Positions 1 to 10,639 of a stretch of 64,000 nt of DNA are shown one piece after another. Source of the stretch: Aselliscus stoliczkanus. Taxonomy: Eukaryota; Chordata; Mammalia; Chiroptera; Hipposideridae. Both the position numbers and the translations under genes were made by a program. Location of the stretch: assembly GCA_033961575.1 (NCBI GenBank), contig CM066736.1, positions 3,691,501 to 3,755,500 on the forward strand, in the 5' to 3' direction. A model generated the notes under the pieces. That model ran no database searches, was not told the origin of the DNA, and saw nothing but the letters and a program-made list of their open reading frames with translations. Position 1 is the first letter of the stretch; the number at the start of each line of letters is the position of its first letter.

Positions 1-20
1 CCGCGCCACTCGGCCGGCCC
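1..20 (-). mobile_element. tRNA-derived SINE, head only (cut by window edge)
   Basis: The first 20 bases are the reverse complement of the lineage head GGGGCCGGCCGAGTGGCGCGG (last base beyond 20 omitted by the edge). The rest of the element lies outside the window. Confidence 0.8.
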
Positions 21-77
21 CATTGACAGTATTCTTAACTGTGACGATTCACTCTACGGGAGGGGTTTTTTTAAGCA

Positions 78-800
78 CAATTTTTTTTTTTTTTGAGTTT
101 AACAGTTTTATTGAGATTAAATTCACATATATAAAACTTAGCCTTTAAAAATATACAATTCAGTGATTGTAACATATACACAGAGCTGTGTGACCATGAC
201 CACAATCAATTTTAGATCGTTTCCATCAACCCCCAAAAGAAGCCCCATCCCTATTAGCGGCCACTCCCTGTTTTCCTCAGCCCCGGGCAACCCCAAATCT
301 ACTTTCTGTCTCTATGGATGTGCCTCTTCCAGACATGTCCTATAAATGGAATCATATAATACCTGGCCCTATTGGGACTGGCTTCTTTCATTCAGCATCA
401 TATTTTCAAGATTCTTCTATGTTGTAGTGCGTGTCAGTGTTTCATCTTTTGTATAGACTATCTAATATTCCATGGTATGGACAGACCATGTTTTATTTAT
501 TAGTTGATGGACATTTGGGTTGTTTCGACTTTTTAGCCATTGTGAATAACGCTGCTGTGAATCTTCATGTGTAAACTTCTCTGTGCACATGGACTCACAT
601 CTCCCCTGGTAGGAGCAGGATTGCTGGGTCAGACGGGAACTCTGTGTAACCGTTTGAGGAACAGCAGGCCTGTTTCCCACAGTGGCTGCCCTATTTGCGC
701 TCCTGCCAACAGTGTAGGAGGGGCCCCACCCTCATATCCGCCAAGCCTTGTTACATTACGTTTTGTCAGAGCTGGGTGAGAGAGGACACGGGTTCGTCCT
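78..800 (-). mobile_element. Old L1 3' fragment, antisense (L1M type)
   Basis: A T-rich start (the reversed A-tail) is followed by the well-known reverse complement of an old L1 3' end: cataccacaatcaattt-like, tggaatcatataat, attccatggtatgg, gttgatggacatttggg, gctgctgtgaat and gattgctgggtca motifs, in the expected order. It is heavily diverged and lies in SCARB1 intron 9. Subfamily not assigned; the right end is approximate. Confidence 0.8.
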
Positions 801-1290
801 TATGTCAGTCGTCCGTACTTCTCAGCATATTTGACACTGTTTCATTAGCAAAAAACAACAACATTCCCCTAGAAAGATTTCTGGGCAGCAGGAATGTGGG
901 CATCGGTTCTGTGTTGTGAACCGCCTCTCAGCCGGAAGAAACAACACTTTGTCCGAGAGCGACAGGGAGTGAAAAGCCCAAGTGCGTCTGCGCTCCCACC
1001 TGCCTGTTCATTTTCACATGCGAAGGCTGCTCGGAGGGTCTGTGCTGAAGGGTGTATGGGGGGTGGACCAGCATCATGTGCGTGCCAGATGTCTGCCGCC
1101 CGGGCTGGCACTCCGGGGCCCAGGGCACTTGGCACCTACCTGGTCTGCTAACTCAGATACCCTGGGGCGGACAGGTGACAGAGCAGCCAGGCTGGCTGGG
1201 TGGGGCTGGGGCCAAGGGCCAGCCCTGCCCAGCACCGGAGGAAGGGCCCTCTGTGGCTCCATCCTTCGCATTTTCAAATGCATTTTTCAA

Positions 1291-1414
1291 GGGCCAGCCG
1301 AGTGGCGCGGTGGTTAAGCGTCTGGCTTGGGAAGCCAGCAGCCCCGGTTCAGGTCCCACATATGAGGGCCAGTAACACTGCCCTAAAAAAAAACCAGAAA
1401 CTAAAACGAAACAA
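1291..1414 (+). mobile_element. Short tRNA-derived SINE with perfect 16-bp target duplication
   Basis: The head is GGGCCAGCCGAGTGGCGCGG, followed by GGTTAAGCG (A-box region) and ggttcaggtccc (B-box), then agggccagt and an A-rich tail. The target-site duplication tcaaatgcatttttca is perfect at 1274-1289 and 1415-1430, so the insertion is young. It lies in SCARB1 intron 9. Confidence 0.92.
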
Positions 1415-1430
1415 TCAAATGCATTTTTCA

Positions 1431-2866
1431 GTCTGGATTTTAACACGAACTCCCTCAGGTTTCACCTGTTGGGAGGAGCTAATTCAGACTTTCCACCAAG
1501 GCTGCTCAGGCCAGCAGCTCGACTGCTGGATTCTGCCAGCCGGGGTGTCGGGCTGCTACCCTGACCTCCCTGGGCTTCTGCGTCCCCGCCTGTTGAGAAT
1601 GGGCCCCAGCACAGCTGCCTGATGGCCCCTGTCAGCGGGAGCCCTGGTCTCATGGGAGCGGCTCCCAACCGCAGTGCCTGTCGCCCTCTGGAGGTCTGCT
1701 GAGGAATGGCTGTGGGCAAGGCCTGGAGACGCAGCCGCCCAGAAGCGGAGCTGCTCAGCGGTGCCTTGTCTAGGCATTTCGTGCTGTTTGCTCACAAGAT
1801 CTTTATCTGGAGATAAAATGCTGTGTGCATTACGTTTACCTCGGCGCTTCCAAGCGAATTGCCCTTCCGTTGTACCCCCCGACCGCTCTGTGTCTCTCTG
1901 CTCTGTGGGTGATGCTGTGTAAATTCATCGCGCTGCACAGTGCTCGCCTTACTGGGTGGCCTGAGAGGTTTTTGAGGGTTGCGATCGAGGATTTGGCCTT
2001 TGGTGCCGAGTCTGGTCCCGTGCTGAGTTCCATCTCTCCTACGTACGGCTGTGCCTTTCGGCCGATGCAAGGATGGGTGTCCACCATTCGTGGCAGTCGC
2101 CAAAAACAATTACGATGAACATGGGGCATTTGTTCTATGCCTGGCGTTTTTCTCAGCACTTTGCTCAGCCCTCACTTAGAGCCCTGTGAGGAATCCGTTA
2201 AAAGCCCCATGTTACAGAGGAGGCCCAGAGTGAGTAAGGAGATCCCACACTCAGATGTGATGATTTGCTGGGAAGACTCACAGGACCCAGCATGTGGTTG
2301 GAGTCCCAGCTGTGATTTATTCCAGCGAAAGGACTCAAAGTAAAACCAGCAAAGGAATGCCGGGGGGGACCCAGGCTCTGTCTTCTAGAGTCTTCTCCCA
2401 GGTGAGTCACACAGGGCCCTTAATTCCCCAGCAACGAGCTGTGACAACATGTGTGGAGTGTCGTCTACCAGGGAAGCCCAGTAGAGACTCAGCACCCAGG
2501 GTGTTTGTTTATGGGGGGCTGGTCACCCAGGCACCCTCTGCCTGGCCCCCGAATCCCAGAGTCCCCGAAGGAAAGCAGGCAGTCAGCATAAGCCACACTG
2601 TTTGTTGACGGGGTGCATTGCCCACCTGAATAAAATTGGGGTTTTCTTTCTAAAAGGAACAACTGGCCGGCTATCAGCTACATCATGAGCTGCCCCGCCA
2701 CCTAGGAGATGTGAGGTTTAATTGAGAAAGGCTGCTCCTGACAGAACATACCATCCCTCAAGCCCACGCCGATCGAGTCGCTCCTGACTGGAGTTTCTGA
2801 CCACAGGTCCAAAGCCACCTGCTGGAAAACACCCTGACGAAACTTCTTTGTCTCGCTTATTTCCAG
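1431..2866 (+). other. Intron 9 remainder, no exon seen
   Basis: No coding match to SCARB1 and no clear young repeat was found. A weak MIR-like stretch (tgttacagaggaggcccagag) sits near 2210. Open frames here show no recognisable protein. Confidence 0.5.
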
Positions 2867-2918
2867 ACAAACCGGGAAGATCGAACCCGTGGTCCTGCCG
2901 CTGCTGTGGTTTGAGGAG
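2867..2918 (+). CDS. SCARB1: SCARB1 exon 10 (end of extracellular domain)
   Basis: This 52-bp exon has an acceptor ttatttccag before it and a donor gag|gtaagg after it. Its first base completes a codon begun upstream; it then reads QTGKIEPVVLPLLWFEE and ends in phase 0. The human protein has a very similar stretch (QTGKIEPVVLPLLWFAE) just before the second transmembrane helix, at the membrane-proximal end of the extracellular loop that binds lipoprotein. The exon joins in frame to 3767 (FEE|RGAMEG). It is too short for a conventional ORF scan and was found by matching the protein motif. Confidence 0.93.
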
Positions 2919-3766
2919 GTAAGGTCGCCTCACTCTACCTGCACTGGCACCCTTGGGCGTGGCATCTGGCAGCCCAGTGAGGGGCGAGTGTGGGCATTTG
3001 AGGCAGGGCCCGTTGGGGGAGGGCGGAGGGCTGGTCCAGGGGTTGTGCCGAGCAGCCTATAAGCAACTTCACCCTCTGCAGGCACTTTGTCAGTTACCCC
3101 TCTGAGTCCCTTGAGATGGGGAAGACAGAAGCTTCCAGGAGCTGTAAAGCCCCAGCCCCGGGTGTACTGGCTTTTTGAATGTGCTTGACCACTTCTGACA
3201 CAAGGGAAGCTGGTTTTCAGGGCGTCGGCTTTTCACTTGAACTTTCTTTTCCCTAGCTTTTTGGGGTTCCTTCTGGCCTAGCTTGTTTTAAATCTGAGTG
3301 AGCTCAGGGCCGGAATAGGCAGCCTCCGAATGTCAAGTTCACATCACAGCCTGATGGGGGCTGGTCGAGGCGCCACCCAGCCATTTGGGGTCGGCTAGGC
3401 TCCTGCCATCATGTGGTCTTACCCTCATTGAGACGCTCAGAGTTCACCCCTGTTCAGGGGTGGGGGAAAGTGATGGAGAGAATCACGTGGAAGGTTTTCA
3501 CGGGCCAGGTGTGGAAGTCGTAACGTCACTGTGCTCACGTCCCATTGGCCTGAATTCGATCACATGGCCCTGCCCATCCGTAAGGGAGTCTGGGAAATGT
3601 GGTGTCCTTGGGCGGTCCCGGAGGAAATGGAGGCCTCCTGCAGGCTCCGTCCAATGCTTTGGCCAGTGGACTTGAGAGGAGGAAGCGGGGGTGGGAAGAG
3701 GGATGTGGCGTGGGGTGGCATCTTTGTGTGGCCTCAGCCCGTGTTTTTGTCATTCTCCCTCCCCAG

Positions 3767-3913
3767 AGAGGGGCCATGGAGGGCGAGACCCTTCACAACT
3801 TCTATATCCAGCTGGTGTTGATGCCCAAGGTGCTGCACTACGCCCAGTATGTCCTCCTTGCCCTGGGCTGTGTCCTGCTCTTCATCCCCATCGTCTACCA
3901 AATCCGGAACCAA
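3767..3913 (+). CDS. SCARB1: SCARB1 exon 11 (second transmembrane helix)
   Basis: This 147-bp exon (49 codons, phase 0 at both ends) runs from acceptor ctccccag to donor caa|gtaggt. It begins RGAMEGETLHNFY, continues through LMPKVLHYAQ, and has a hydrophobic helix (YVLLALGCVLLFIPIVY) followed by the basic stop-transfer QIRNQ. This is the C-terminal membrane anchor of SR-BI. The Cys in LALGC corresponds to one of the two palmitoylated cysteines known in the family. Two further AG dinucleotides sit directly after the chosen acceptor; 3765-3766 was preferred because it keeps the human spacing (FxExGAMEG). Both SR-BI and SR-BII use this exon. Confidence 0.96.
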
Positions 3914-4149
3914 GTAGGTGGTGGCCGGAGCATGGCCTGGGCCGAGCGGCTCATTGCTTGCTTGCTGGGGCAAAGGGCTTCTAGCCTTCCCTTCTGCTTG
4001 GCCCGAGGACTCCTTCAGCCTGGGTCTCTGCCTGGAGCCAGGGAGCTATCTCCTGTACCCTGCACCCTGCTTTGCCTCTTCTCTGCCTGTTCGGGAAGCC
4101 TGGGGACCCTCCCTCGGAGGGGCTCCTCGTGCGTTTTGGGTTATGAAAC

Positions 4150-4325
4150 CTGGTACTTGAGTGGTTTGTTCATCAAGTCAGCACCTCCTGGGTGCCAGGC
4201 TCTGTCAGGGGCAGGGCCCACAGCAGTGAGCAAGTCAGATGCAGCCCCTGTTCCCGGGTGGGAGGGGCGTAGGGGGCTGGCTTTCCAGTCGGGGAGACAG
4301 ATGAAAACCAAGCAAATAAACAAAA
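4150..4325 (-). repeat. L2-type 3'-end fragment
   Basis: The text ggtgccaggctctgtcaggg, then cagcagtgagcaagtcagatg and gaaaaccaagcaaataaac, follows the reversed L2-type order (gtgccaggcactgt, agtgaacaaaacagac, ataaacaa). It is diverged and lies in SCARB1 intron 11. Confidence 0.55.
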
Positions 4326-4372
4326 GATCCTTTCACTGGCGATAAAGATGATAGAAGACATGATAGGTTAGA

Positions 4373-4680
4373 ACTGCGCTGCCCAACAGAAATACACTGT
4401 GAGCCATGTGTGTGATTTTAAATATAAGTTTTCTAATAGCCACATTCAGTAAAAAAATTAATTTTAAACATATGTTATTTAACAATGAATATATCCCAAA
4501 TACGACCATTTCAACATGTAATCAATATAAAAAAACAGGCATTCATATTTTGTTTGGTTTCATGTTCAGTCTTTGAAATCCAGTATGTATTTTACACATA
4601 CAGTGGGTTTTGATTTGGACTTGCTCCATTTCAAAGGCTCAACAGCCACACGTCGGTACTGGATGGGACAGCACGGCGTC
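4373..4680. mobile_element. Ancient non-autonomous DNA transposon (MER type)
   Basis: The ends are roughly inverted: tgcgctgcccaacagaaat at the left against gatgggacagcacggcg at the right. The interior (gtgagcca, taatagccacatt, caacatgtaatcaatat, gtattttacac, acagccacac) matches a common MER-class element remembered from other mammals. The exact family is not recalled. Confidence 0.6.
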
Positions 4681-5090
4681 CAAGGTGGCTGGGGCCACTA
4701 CGGAGAGAGAGTCAGGAAAGGTAGAATTGAAGCTGAGACGTGAATGCTGAGGAGGCACTCGGCACAGTCCTGGAAAGAGTGTCCCACTTGGAGGAGTGGC
4801 CAGTGCAAAGGCCCTGAGGCAGGGATATTGGGGGTGTTCTAGAAGACGCCCAGCAGGGTCAGGGTGGCCGGAAGGGAGTGGGTGTGGGCGGGAGTAGGAG
4901 GTGGTGTCTGAGAGGGGAGGGTCACCCCGGGCCCTGTAACTCAGGGCCAGCAGGTTGGAACTGATGCCAGGCGTGACAGGAAGCCAGTGGAGGCGTGTAA
5001 GGGTCAGCTGCTGTTTGGCGACTAGGTCCTTAGGTGGGGGCGGCGGAAGCAGGAGGACCAATGAAGAGGCCCAGGTGGGGGAGGGTGTCC
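4681..5090. repeat. Old repeat of the gaagtgcaaaggccctgaggc type (L2-like)
   Basis: The stretch agtgcaaaggccctgaggcaggg, then gtgacaggaagccagtggaggc, matches a widespread ancient repeat that often follows L2-like ends. A related copy lies at about 20,650-21,190. The family call is tentative. Confidence 0.45.
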
Positions 5091-6793
5091 ACCCTGTAGA
5101 GGCAGGAAGAAAAGGGGGCCCCACACACACCCCTTCTTGACTTGGTGTCATTCATTCATTTGCGGCATTAATGACACCCCTGTGGTGAGCAGTGTACTTT
5201 TCTCAAGGTCCTGCGCACAGGTTTGGGGATAGAGAAATTACACGAGGTCTGGACACCAGTGTGCCAGAGGGACAGCTGCTGCAGTCAGGGGACCAGGCCT
5301 GTGATCACAGGCTCCCGGGGCAGTGGCGACGATGGATGAGCAGCTGCGTGGCGGGGAAGGGACACTGCTCAATGGCAGGGAGTCCTGAGAGGCCATGTTG
5401 GCTGCATGAACCAGAAAGCCACATTGGTGGCCCCCACCGTGTCCTGGGGCCCCAGGCTGGGCTTTGCTGCGTGCTGCCCAGCCCCTGCTGCCCCTGGACC
5501 ACCTACAATCCTTTCTTTCTTTAGCTTTGGAAGCAGCTCTCTCTCTTTCTCGGGGGCCGCCTGCACACTGGCTTGCTTGCTGACACGATAATAAACCTTC
5601 CCAGGCTCTTAACCTGGGCTTTCAGACCCTTACCCGATTGCCCTCCCAAATCCCCCTCCTGTGGGGACGAAGGTTTGCGCTGGTGTGAGGGTGCCAGCTC
5701 TCACCCCATCGCTGCCTCGGGTATTCGAGCCCCTGACGATCGTTGGGTCTAATGAGACTGTTGGGTGCCCCATCCTCTGTCACTGTCCCAGCAATGGCCA
5801 GGCAGAGCAGGGCTGTCACTCCAGTGAGCAGTCAGGAACTCCCTACGGTTTCCTGACTTCAGTTATGATGGGAGGGCAGAGCGGACTAGAAGCCACAGCT
5901 CCCAGCCCAAGGACTCCTCCCTGGGTGGGTTTCCACTAGTGAAGACAGTCACATGTGGAGTGTGCAGGGCACCAGCGGTTGAGGGGCTGGCGTAGGGGAG
6001 GAGGCCAAGGCACCTCCACCTCCTGGCCCCTGTCTCTTTCCTAATCGTCCGTCAGAAGGGGGATGGGGAGGACAGCGACGACACCACTTGAAATGGTGGC
6101 TTGGGCCCCTTCCCTGCCTCACCCCCCAGATCAGTGTCTGGTCCCCAAACCCAATGAGAATGCCATGGTTTCTCTTGGTGACACAGTTGAGGCCCCCCGC
6201 TTGCAGGTTTCACTGGAGGCCAAGTAATTGAACTTTACCCCGTTACGTATTTTTTGGCTTAGCAGGGGTTAGGCCTTATTTGTTTCTACAATATCTATTG
6301 GTCCTGACTGAAAAAAACAAACAAAATAATCGCATCCTGGCAAACTCAGTGCATTTTAATTTCTCTTCAGACAAATTTTTCTTCTCAAGTCATTCTTTAA
6401 AAAAAAAAAAATCAAAATTCTTTTAACAGAAAAATCTGTGTCTCTGGTTGATTTAAAACGCCACCTGCTCCACCCACTAATTCATGGCCAATCCACCCCC
6501 CGCACTGCGGCCCATCTCCCCACCTGGTTTCCCGTCCATGGCCTAAGCTTTCAGATGGACAGACCCTTTTCAGCTTGGCCTGCCTGTCCGAACAAGCGTG
6601 TTTCCTGAAGAGACTGGCCTTTGATGAAGGGCAACGTGACTTCCCCAAATCTCAGCCACCTCCAATCATTAATGGTAGTTGGAATCTGGAATTCTGCACC
6701 CTACCCTTTGCTTCTTGAAAAATCAAAGAACTGTGTAAAGCCTTTTGTGTTTAGCTGAAGCGTCAACTATAAATTAGCTTGGTTATCTTCTAG
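5090..6793 (+). other. Intron 11 remainder, nothing assigned
   Basis: There is no recognisable exon. A short cattcattcattt block sits at about 5150 and A-rich runs near 6310 and 6400. The sequence is otherwise unique to my reading. Confidence 0.4.
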
Positions 6794-6922
6794 GAGAAAT
6801 GCTATTTATTTTGGAGTAGTAGTAAAAAGGGCTCAAAGGATAAGGAGGCCATGCAGGCCTATTCTGAATCCTTGATGACATCAGCTCCCAAGGGGACAGT
6901 TCTGCAAGAAGCAAGACTGTAG
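6794..6922 (+). CDS. SCARB1: SCARB1 exon 12 (SR-BI-specific cytoplasmic tail)
   Basis: This 129-bp alternative exon has acceptor ttatcttctag and donor tag|gtgggt. It encodes 42 residues from EKCYLFWSSSKKG to QEARL, and its TAG stop is the last codon of the exon. In SR-BI this tail binds the first PDZ domain of PDZK1 through the last residues (human QEAKL), which stabilises the receptor in liver. Here the penultimate residue is Arg, a conservative change that keeps the C-terminal Leu. The Cys in EKCYLF matches the second palmitoylated cysteine of the family. Phase 0 at both borders lets the exon be skipped cleanly to give SR-BII. A poly-C tract follows 24 bases past the donor. Confidence 0.96.
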   Translation, partial: EKCYLFWSSSKKGSKDKEAMQAYSESLMTSAPKGTVLQEARL

Positions 6923-6946
6923 GTGGGTACCAGGTAATACCTCACA

Positions 6947-6975
6947 CCCCCCCCCCGCCCCCCGCCTCCCTCCCC
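6947..6975 (+). promoter_or_regulatory. Poly-C tract next to SCARB1 exon 12 donor
   Basis: The tract is C10-G-C6-G-CC-T-CCC-T-CCCC and begins 24 bases after the exon 12 donor. In pre-mRNA it would be a binding site for poly(C)-binding proteins (PCBP, hnRNP K), which are known splicing regulators. A role in the choice between SR-BI and SR-BII is inference. Confidence 0.45.
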
Positions 6976-9034
6976 GTAGTGAGTAGAACTCTGGTGGCTT
7001 TGAAACTCCTTGGATCTGACACATTTCTTCAGCCTAAACTTTACCTGGAGTGTCTACAGACTGAAAATACGTATTTGTGTGTTTTGCTTTTGGAGGAACC
7101 ACCCTTCTTAGATCCCGAGCAAATGGCAGTTTCTTGGGTCCCAGGCCTGGTGGGAATGCAGGGCACCTACTGTTCTGTGGGCTGGTATCTTAGGTGCAAG
7201 GTCAGGTGCGGGAGGCCGGATGCAGGTGTAGGCCAGCTGTATATCCAGGTCCTGGCCTGCGGGCAGGGCTGCTGGCGGAGCAAAAACAATGCAATACCCC
7301 AAACAATGAAGAAACAACAACAACAAAAGCGTGCCCAGTTAGTTAAATTTGAATTTCAGGTCAGCAGCGAATCATTTTTGGCATAAGGGTGTCCCATGCA
7401 GTTATCGGGACGTGGTTACACTGAAGACATATTCGTTGTTTCCTGAAACTGAAATTTAATGAGGCTCTGATGTTTTCTGGCAAGCTACCTGCCGGAAACG
7501 TAGCGAGTGCGTGGGGAGCCCTGCTGGGCTGGGTCCCACTGGTTCTGAGGACTCAGGAGAGAGAGTCCTACCATGGGGCATGACAGGCAGAGCTGCAGGC
7601 CCTACAGTCTGAGGTTCGGCAGAGGTGAATGGCTCCACCCTTGTGCCTCTGAGAAGAGCCGTTATTTTGGTTTCTGACAAATGTGGCCCTTCTGCTTCTA
7701 GGGCTGGGCCTACTGGGGTTTAAGTAGCTTTCAGAGCCCAAGTGAGGCAACAGCCCCGCTCTTTGGGGCCAGCTGGCTGCCCGCAGTTTGCTCCGATTGA
7801 TTGCAGGCTTGGAGGAGGAAATAAAATAGAAAACGCACAATGGCAGGTATCAGCGCGTGCGTTGGCAGGTGCTGCTGGTCCTTTGAGGACAAGGAGGTGG
7901 GAGAGGAACAGCTGTATCCCCCGCCAGGCTCTGGGGGCTGCTCCTGTGAGCTGGGAATAAGAGGGCAGGGTCCCACCACATTGGGGATGAGCATTAAGGG
8001 GTGACCTCCTGAGGGCTTGGTCCCTGGGCTTGGGGGCAGGGCATCCTAGCTGGAGACGTGTCCCCCATTTCCTGCTCCTCTCCCAAGAATCCCTCTGGGA
8101 TGCTTTATCAGCCACAGTTCGGCCCCACTGGCACCCATGCCCCCTTCCAGCTACGATCCCCTTGTGTAGAAACTTGTTTGGTATTCTCGGGGTGCAGGGG
8201 TGCAGTCCTCAGAGAAAGGGGTTAGTTGCTTGAGCACAGATAGAGCTGGTGGGTGTAAGGTCAGAGCCCCACGGCTGCACCTCCCTGGACATAGCCAGAT
8301 GTCCTGCCATCCCACCCCCAAACAAAAACAAAACTGGGGGCTCTTTTGCCAACAGAATCCATCCAATTTTCAAGTTATTAGGGAAGTTTTTGACTTAAAG
8401 AGATTCTACTGCCCTGCCTCCCCCCACAGATGACACCCCGCCCCATCATATGTACTTGGGGAATGCAGTCCTGTAGGGTCCTGTAGGTTTTGGTTTGGGA
8501 GCAGGCACCTGGGAAGGAGCCAGTGGGCCTGGAGACCTGGAATCCATGCAGGGCAGCCTCCAGGTGGTGCTGAGTCTTGACCTGGGTCCCTGGGGAGGCC
8601 CCACAACTTGCCCTGCACCTGGGCATTGCAGGTGACCAGAGGGGCTGGCTGGCTTGTGAGAAGGCAGGAAATAGGGCCTCCAGTAGCCCAGAAGGGTGTT
8701 TTTATGTGAATAAGAAAAAGGCAGCCCCTCTGTGCAGACACAGCCAGCTCTAGGACAGAGGGCGTGGCAGACAGTATGACTGCCCATGTATAGCCCCTTT
8801 GGCTAGGTGCCCTTGTGCAGTGAACAGCCTGGACAACTGTACAGGGCAGCCCTTCAGGGAAATGTCCCTGGTCCTTTCTTACCTTCTCATTCATCTGTCT
8901 CCCATTTGGAGTCCTCATTCCTCAAATTGAAGTGGAAGGGAACAGGAGGAGGGGGGATCTGCTTCAGCTTCTGCTTCCCTGAGAGTTCGTACCATGTGTC
9001 ATCTTTGGGAAAATAGCTTCCCCTTTTTACTTTA
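6976..9034 (+). other. Intron 12, first half, nothing assigned
   Basis: No exon or clear repeat is seen between the poly-C tract and the SINE pair. A short A-rich stretch lies at about 7305-7330. Open frames on the minus strand near 8400-8900 have no recognisable motifs. Confidence 0.4.
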
Positions 9035-9058
9035 AAAATAAATAAATAAATAAATAAA

Positions 9059-9484
9059 GGGCCGGCCGAGTGGCGCATTGGTTAAGAGCTGGTTTTGGGG
9101 ATGCCAGCGGCCCCGGTTCGGATCCCACATATGAGGGCAGTGACACTGCCCTCCACAGCTAACAACAGCTCCACCTGGAGCTGGGCTGTGACGGTGCAGG
9201 CTGCAGCCCCTGCTGCAGTGGCTGCCATGGGCTACAGTGAGTGGCCGGCAGCCAGCGTGAGCTGCCAATAGCCGCAGTGAGCGACATCCAGAGGCCGGCA
9301 ACCGATCTGCCTCACCCGGGAAGAGCGCAATGATGATACCAACATGGGCCAGTGAAGCGACGTCCTCCGCAACTAGACTGAAGAACAAAAGGACAGCAAG
9401 TTGTCTGTTCCCCTTCCCCGATTCCCCAACGCTGTTCCCCTCCCCCAATTCCCCACTTCAAAAAAAAACTCTTAAAAAAAAAAA
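9059..9484 (+). mobile_element. Long-body SINE, left arm of inverted pair in SCARB1 intron 12
   Basis: The head is GGGCCGGCCGAGTGGCGCATTGG, with the B-box ggttcggatccc. A long body follows (ctccacctggagctgggctg, atgataccaacatgggccag, caactagactgaagaac), then the tail ccccaattcccc and poly-A. A (TAAA)n run precedes it at 9034-9058. Its tail abuts the next element in opposite orientation. Confidence 0.9.
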
Positions 9485-9853
9485 GATTTTATTGGGGAGT
9501 TGGGGAGGGGAACAGCCAGGGTGTTGTCCTTCCATCTTAGCTGTGGGGGCGCAGCTGGCCCAGCTCCGAGTCCAGTCGCCATCTGGCCGCCTGTCAGCAG
9601 CCGGCAGCCGCTCAGCTCAAGGTGCTGCATTCAGTCTAGTTGCGGGTGGGCGTAGCCCACCATCCCATGCCGGAGTCCAACCGGCAACCTTGTTAAGAGC
9701 ACGAGCTCTAACAAGCTGACCCATCCTGCCACCTGTTGGCAGCTCAGCAGCAGCTGAGCTCGGACACAGCTCATTGGCCCATGTGGGAATCGAACTGGCA
9801 GCCCTGTTGCTCAGAGCTCCCGCTCTTAACCAACTGAACCACTTGGCTGGCCC
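9485..9853 (-). mobile_element. Composite SINE, right arm of inverted pair in SCARB1 intron 12
   Basis: It starts with the reversed tail gattttattggggagttgggg. It runs through ctagttgcgggtgggcgtagcccacc and a second module (cacctgttggcagctcagcagcagctg, gaatcgaactggcagccctg) to the reversed head ggctggccc. The 14-base text ccccttttta-cttt occurs both before the pair (about 9020) and after it (about 9858), so the pair may share one target duplication. Confidence 0.85.
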
Positions 9854-10285
9854 CCTCCCCCTTTTTACTTTTGAACGAGGCTTCCCCAGGTCATGGCTCT
9901 TTGGGCCCACTTTGAGCTTACGGCCACCCCTGGCTGTCCCCTGCTGCCCCTGTGTGGTGCTGTGTGTCCCGGAAGGGTGTGGGTGGGTGCTCATACCCTC
10001 CCATCCTTGGCCGCAGCTTGAATGTAGCTCAAGCCTGGGACCTGTTCCAGAGGGAGAGGAGCCAGGAATTTCCCCCCCGCTTTGTCCTGCCCAGAATTGG
10101 GCGTTTGGTTTTCCCCACCACGCAGGAAAGCAGGCCCTTGGTGTTTGGGAACAAGGCGCAAGAGGGCAGGAGCATTTGGGGGTTTCCAACCACAGCTGCT
10201 GGGCAAGACAACCTCTCTGCCCTTCAGGGAAGGGAGGCGGAGGGCTTAGGGGGCGAAGAGTTGCCCCACGTTCTTATCATCAGTG

Positions 10286-10610
10286 CGATCTTTTTTTTTA
10301 AGTTGAGAATTTTTTTAAAAATGTAAAACTAGATAAAATACAATATCTAAGCTTCCCCTCACCCAGACTCAATAACATTAATTGCTAACATGTTTAACAT
10401 TAATTGTTAATGCTAATGGTTAGTAGTTTGTCCTGTTGCACCTTATCTCAGTATATGTATCACTCTGCAGCTGGCCATCCCCTCCTCAATTTTCCGTTTG
10501 TGACAGCTGTCTAGGCTGAGTATCACCTTGTGACTATATTTGAAAAACGCATTCTATTGATGGGCATTTAGGTTGTTTCCACTTTTTCTGTGTTGCCAAT
10601 ATTGCATATA
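10286..10610 (-). repeat. Diverged L1-like fragment, antisense
   Basis: The piece cattctattgatgggcatttaggttgtttccactttt near 10,550-10,590 is the reversed old-L1 motif. The AT-rich sequence before it (10,286-10,500) fits the same element less clearly. It lies in SCARB1 intron 12. Confidence 0.45.
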
Positions 10611-10639
10611 AGCCCTGGACTCTTTGCTCTGCCCAGCTC

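Noticed and set aside
1291..1375. A-box and B-box as a functional tRNA gene
   Set aside because: The cloverleaf is not complete, and the A-tail and target duplication show it is a tRNA-derived SINE. The same applies to all other copies.
3599..4345. 248-codon open frame over SCARB1 exon 11
   Set aside because: It only reads through exon 11 into both introns; the real coding part is 3767-3913, bounded by splice sites.
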